Of a DNA stretch of 8,723 nucleotides, positions 6,086 through 8,723 are shown piece after piece. Below the pieces are notes generated by a model that made no database searches, was not told the origin of the DNA, and saw only the letters and a list, made by a program, of their open reading frames with translations. The stretch comes from CAZECE01 sp964510525 (GTDB lineage Bacteria; Pseudomonadota; Gammaproteobacteria; Pseudomonadales; JANQJO01), in NCBI GenBank assembly GCA_964510525.1, contig CAZECE010000097.1, forward strand, positions 1 to 8,723. Reading direction: 5' to 3'. A program made the position numbers and the translations under genes. How positions within the stretch are numbered: position 1 is the first letter of the stretch; each line of letters begins with the position of its first letter.

Positions 6086-6778
6086 ATTTTTAAATCGCTT
6101 TGGCTGGGCCTCCGCTCATACAGCTGGGAGCTTAAAGACAATCTCAAAACCATTCGCCGCTTTTATCGTTACAAACACTTTAGAAAAGCTCATGTAGCCA
6201 TCAAGCGGCGCTACCTTTCCACTCCAATCAATACCCTCTGCCGCTGGGGCTTAAAAGACTTTGGCGACGACCAGGTTCAGCGCCCTTATGGTGAAACATC
6301 GCTTTCTGCTTTTGCCGATCTTTTAGAACAACTCTCTCCCCCACCCCCTGCTAACATCACGGCTTACGAACTGGGCTGCGGAAGAGGCGAACTCAGTTTT
6401 TTGTTAAGCTGTGTTAAAGGCTTTCATACCGTCGGGTTGGATTTGAACTCCGTATTCATAGAAAACGCTGAACGCATTCGCCAAAAACTGAACGTGGAAA
6501 ACCTGACGTTTAAGCACGCCAATATGATGACTCAGGATTATTCGGATGCGAGCTTAATTTATGTTTACGGCACAGCGCTCAGTGATGCCGCTATTCGCAA
6601 TTTAAAAAAAGCACTGACCTCAGCCCCGCCTAACTGCGTGATCATCACCATCAGCTATGCCCTCAATGACATTGAAACCGCGGGCATTCATGACGCTATT
6701 TTCCCCGTGCAACAAGTCCTACCGATGCGCTTTGTTTGGGGTGATACTGACGCCTTTATTCAGACTCGGGCTCCTTAA
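6086..6778 (+). CDS. Class I SAM-dependent methyltransferase, probable non-AUG start
   Basis: The frame is open from 6032 (after TGA TGA at 6026-6031) to the TAA at 6776-6778. The Rossmann motif I is YELGCGRGE (94-102, counted from 6086), the acidic residue after strand 2 is Asp119 in GLDLN, and later strands follow (SLIYVYGTAL 156-165; CVIITISYAL 184-193). The substrate is unknown. No ATG, GTG or TTG occurs in frame before TTG 6401, and starting there would remove motif I. The family-like basic and aromatic N-terminus (SYSWELKDNLKTIRRFYR, then RPYGETSL) favours a start near 6086, where the codon is ATT, though CTG at 6104 or others remain possible. No clear Shine-Dalgarno sequence precedes it. 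It lies 11 bases after the cytochrome stop, so coupling is possible. The first ~315 bases before 6401 are therefore coding, not an empty gap. Confidence 0.75.
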   Translation: MFKSLWLGLRSYSWELKDNLKTIRRFYRYKHFRKAHVAIKRRYLSTPINTLCRWGLKDFGDDQVQRPYGETSLSAFADLLEQLSPPPPANITAYELGCGRGELSFLLSCVKGFHTVGLDLNSVFIENAERIRQKLNVENLTFKHANMMTQDYSDASLIYVYGTALSDAAIRNLKKALTSAPPNCVIITISYALNDIETAGIHDAIFPVQQVLPMRFVWGDTDAFIQTRAP

Positions 6779-7703
6779 ACGTACTCTTTTCTGAAGCATC
6801 ACCGTAGAGTTTGCCCTCTTGATCGATGGCCACAAAAGAGGAGCCCACCTCTTGTAACCAAGCCAAACCCTCATCAATTGGTTTTAACATGGCAATCGTG
6901 GCCACGCTGCCCGCCACCACACAAGCCGGCGCCCAAACACTGACTGCAGACAAGCCTTTTACCGGCCACCCCGTTAGTGGGTTAATGATATGTGAATAGC
7001 GCTCGCCATCTAATTCAAAAAACCGCTCATAATCACCGCTGCTGGCAAGACCACCTCCGGAGAGCGGAATCGTCGCCATGGCGTTTTCTTTTTCAACCGG
7101 ATGTCGAATGCCTACTGGCCAAGGCTCACCATTTGGGCGCGGCCCGACCACAGCAATATCGCCGCCCAAATCCACTAACGCCGACTCAATACCCTGGCGC
7201 TTAATCAGCTCAGCCAGAGCATCAGCCGCATACTCTTTTACAATGCCACCTAAATCGATTTCCATGCCTGGTTTGGGTAAACGAAAGTTTGACTGTGATG
7301 GTGTCACTCGATGCCACCCCACCAAATCAAGACAACGCCGCCTATCTTCAGCACTCGGAATTTTACTCTTATTAAAATCCCATATCCGCCGAAAAACACC
7401 GCTGGTTATATCAAACAGCCCCTCACTTTGCTCAAAGGCGGCCGTCGCGTATTGAAATATCGCCCAGGTTTCCGGATCCAAAGCAAAGGTCTTTTTTGTC
7501 CCTGCGGCGCGATTGATTTGAGATACTAAGCTGGTTTCAAGGTACCGCGAATACTTTCTTTCCAGTCGCTTCATCTCTGCGACGCTCTGCTTTTTGATGG
7601 CCTCAAAGGCAAAAGATGACTCACAAGAACATTGCAACTGGCAAGGAGAGCCCATCGCCTTAAACGCAAATTGATACAGCACGCCATCAGTGTCCAATGG
7701 CAT
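6756..7703 (-). CDS. apbE: FAD:protein FMN transferase (ApbE family), no signal peptide
   Basis: ApbE enzymes split FAD and attach FMN through a phosphoester bond to Thr or Ser of target flavoproteins such as NqrB, NqrC and RnfG. This 315-residue protein has the family motifs in order: FKAMGSPCQL (14-23), SEGLFDITSGVFRRIWDF (93-110), the binding loop DLGGIVKEYAAD (150-161), VDLGGDIAV (177-185), GIRHP (198-202), SGDYERFF (222-229), HIINPLTGWPV (238-248) and the C-terminal AGSVATIAML. Most relatives are lipoproteins or exported; this one begins MPLDTDGVLYQF with no hydrophobic leader or lipobox, so it may act in the cytoplasm. The ATG at 7703 lies inside the end of the upstream ATPase gene (17-base overlap), with GGGGA eight bases ahead of it, which suggests coupled translation. 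Its 3' end overlaps the convergent methyltransferase gene by 23 bases. Confidence 0.93.
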   Translation of the reverse strand: MPLDTDGVLYQFAFKAMGSPCQLQCSCESSFAFEAIKKQSVAEMKRLERKYSRYLETSLVSQINRAAGTKKTFALDPETWAIFQYATAAFEQSEGLFDITSGVFRRIWDFNKSKIPSAEDRRRCLDLVGWHRVTPSQSNFRLPKPGMEIDLGGIVKEYAADALAELIKRQGIESALVDLGGDIAVVGPRPNGEPWPVGIRHPVEKENAMATIPLSGGGLASSGDYERFFELDGERYSHIINPLTGWPVKGLSAVSVWAPACVVAGSVATIAMLKPIDEGLAWLQEVGSSFVAIDQEGKLYGDASEKSTFKEPESE

Positions 7704-8723
7704 TCATCAATTCCCCAGACCATAACATTTTCAAAAAATCATCGACCGGCACCAACTCAATACCATCATCCAATGTTTGCATGAACGCTTGATTGGTGAC
7801 AATGATCTTGCGCTGCAAGGGCACTTCTTCCGCTAACGCGCGAATGCCTTTGCAATCTTGAGTGCTAATTTTCTGACTGGCTTTAACTTCAATCGCAATG
7901 GCATCATTAATCAAAAAATCCACCTCTAAGCCCGATCGACTGCGCCAATAGGTCAGCTGATAATGCAGTCGCTGATAGTCGTTATACGCTTTAAGCTCTA
8001 AAAAAATAAGGTGTTCCAAGGCTTTACCAAAACTTTCAGACCCCATTGTGACAGGGCCTCTTTTCATCAAGGTATTGGCAATACCGACATCGAATAAATA
8101 AAACTTTGCCGTCGCCATGGCTTTGCGTTTGACGGTTTTTTTAAACGCAGGCAGCAGATACCCCAACAAAGTATCTTCTAGGATGTGGTAGTACTCACGG
8201 ATAACCTTTGCAGGTACCCCAGTATCGTTTGCCACCGCAGTAAAATTCAACTGTTCGCCATTGCACAAGCCTGCGACTTCTAAAAATCGTGAAAAATGAC
8301 CGATAGAACGCGACAACCCTTCGGCCTGAATTTCCTCGTGCAAGTACGTACCCACATACGCCCGCAGATCTTCTTCAAAATAGGGGGAATCAATCACCGC
8401 AGGCAAACTGCCCCGAGTTAGACGATCCTCAAGACGTTCAAAATTCAACTCTGGCGCCACCAGCGGGTGCAAAGAACAGAGCCAAGCGCGCCCTGCCAGC
8501 AAGTTAGCACCGCCTTTTTTGAGCGTACGAGCACTGCTGCCCGTCAGAATAAATTTGCGCTGCGGTTGCTGCTCGATCATCAAATGAATTTCATCCATCA
8601 ACTCGGGCAGCTTTTGAATTTCGTCGACAATCACCAACTGATCGGCTGATGTTAAGGTCTGGCGAATGGTTTCAGGTCGCGCGGATAACGTACGAAAGGT
8701 ATCCGCTTCTAACAAATTAAAGG
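7687..8723 (-). CDS. AAA+ ATPase with DUF4143 domain, N-terminus outside the window
   Basis: The frame runs off the right edge, so the first part with Walker A is missing; the TTG at 8715 is not the true start, because coding continues upstream (FNLLEADTF). What remains, numbered from 8715, has Walker B LVIVDEIQK (27-35), the sensor strand FILTGSSAR (55-63), and the GRAWLCSLHPL region (75-85). After a winged-helix-like segment (about 155-190) comes the DUF4143 domain: FYLFDVGIAN (205-214), GKALEHLIFLEL (230-241), and a PD-(D/E)xK-like set Glu235, Asp266 in GLEVDF, and EVK at 276-278. The family is widespread and variably distributed in bacteria and archaea, its function is not settled, and nuclease activity is unproven. 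It sits directly upstream of apbE in a probable operon; a functional link is not known. Confidence 0.88.
   Translation of the reverse strand, partial: FNLLEADTFRTLSARPETIRQTLTSADQLVIVDEIQKLPELMDEIHLMIEQQPQRKFILTGSSARTLKKGGANLLAGRAWLCSLHPLVAPELNFERLEDRLTRGSLPAVIDSPYFEEDLRAYVGTYLHEEIQAEGLSRSIGHFSRFLEVAGLCNGEQLNFTAVANDTGVPAKVIREYYHILEDTLLGYLLPAFKKTVKRKAMATAKFYLFDVGIANTLMKRGPVTMGSESFGKALEHLIFLELKAYNDYQRLHYQLTYWRSRSGLEVDFLINDAIAIEVKASQKISTQDCKGIRALAEEVPLQRKIIVTNQAFMQTLDDGIELVPVDDFLKMLWSGELMNAIGH

Noticed and set aside
7687..8723. DUF4143 ATPase as evidence of a defence island or toxin-antitoxin module
   Set aside because: No other defence, toxin, integrase or transposase gene is in the window, and the neighbouring genes are metabolic. 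The missing N-terminus and upstream DNA prevent a stronger statement.

Overview
The window looks like ordinary chromosomal DNA of a free-living, respiring gammaproteobacterium. It is moderate in GC, and its gene content (Pseudomonas-type D-2-hydroxyglutarate dehydrogenase, ATP-type PEP carboxykinase, cytochrome c5-like protein, BLUF photoreceptor, bacterial acyl-CoA-binding protein) resembles marine Oceanospirillales or Pseudomonadales relatives. That placement is inferred from protein resemblance only. I see no rRNA, tRNA, CRISPR array, insertion sequence or phage gene.

Layout. On the + strand: the 3' end of an acyl-CoA-binding protein gene (1-205); a stand-alone BLUF blue-light sensor (334-759) behind a candidate extended -10 promoter and a 17-bp tandem repeat; a secreted metallo-beta-lactamase-fold hydrolase (865-1794); and pckA (2025-3584) behind a 230-base leader with two nested inverted repeats, the outer one covering the ribosome binding site. 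A long GC-rich hairpin (3596-3628) separates pckA from the convergent D-2-hydroxyglutarate dehydrogenase gene (3634-5022, - strand). A short divergent promoter region (5023-5124) leads to a DUF423 membrane protein (5125-5526, +). This is followed by a periplasmic cytochrome c (5604-6074, +) and a SAM-dependent methyltransferase (about 6086-6778, +). On the - strand are an FAD:protein FMN transferase (ApbE, 6756-7703), which overlaps the methyltransferase tail, and upstream of it a DUF4143 ATPase (7687-8723, cut by the window edge) whose end overlaps the apbE start by 17 bases.

How the genes fit together. Most of the set is central metabolism and electron transfer. PckA makes PEP from oxaloacetate for gluconeogenesis. 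The dehydrogenase recycles D-2-hydroxyglutarate to 2-oxoglutarate, passing electrons onward. The cytochrome carries electrons in the periplasm, and ApbE attaches FMN to flavoproteins. There is no single pathway operon; most genes seem to have their own promoters.

I found no clear undescribed multi-gene system. The points most worth a second look are the methyltransferase frame, which has no ATG, GTG or TTG start upstream of its SAM-binding motif; the nested dyads in the pckA leader; the tandem repeat at the BLUF promoter; and the translationally overlapped DUF4143-ATPase/ApbE pair in which ApbE lacks a signal peptide.
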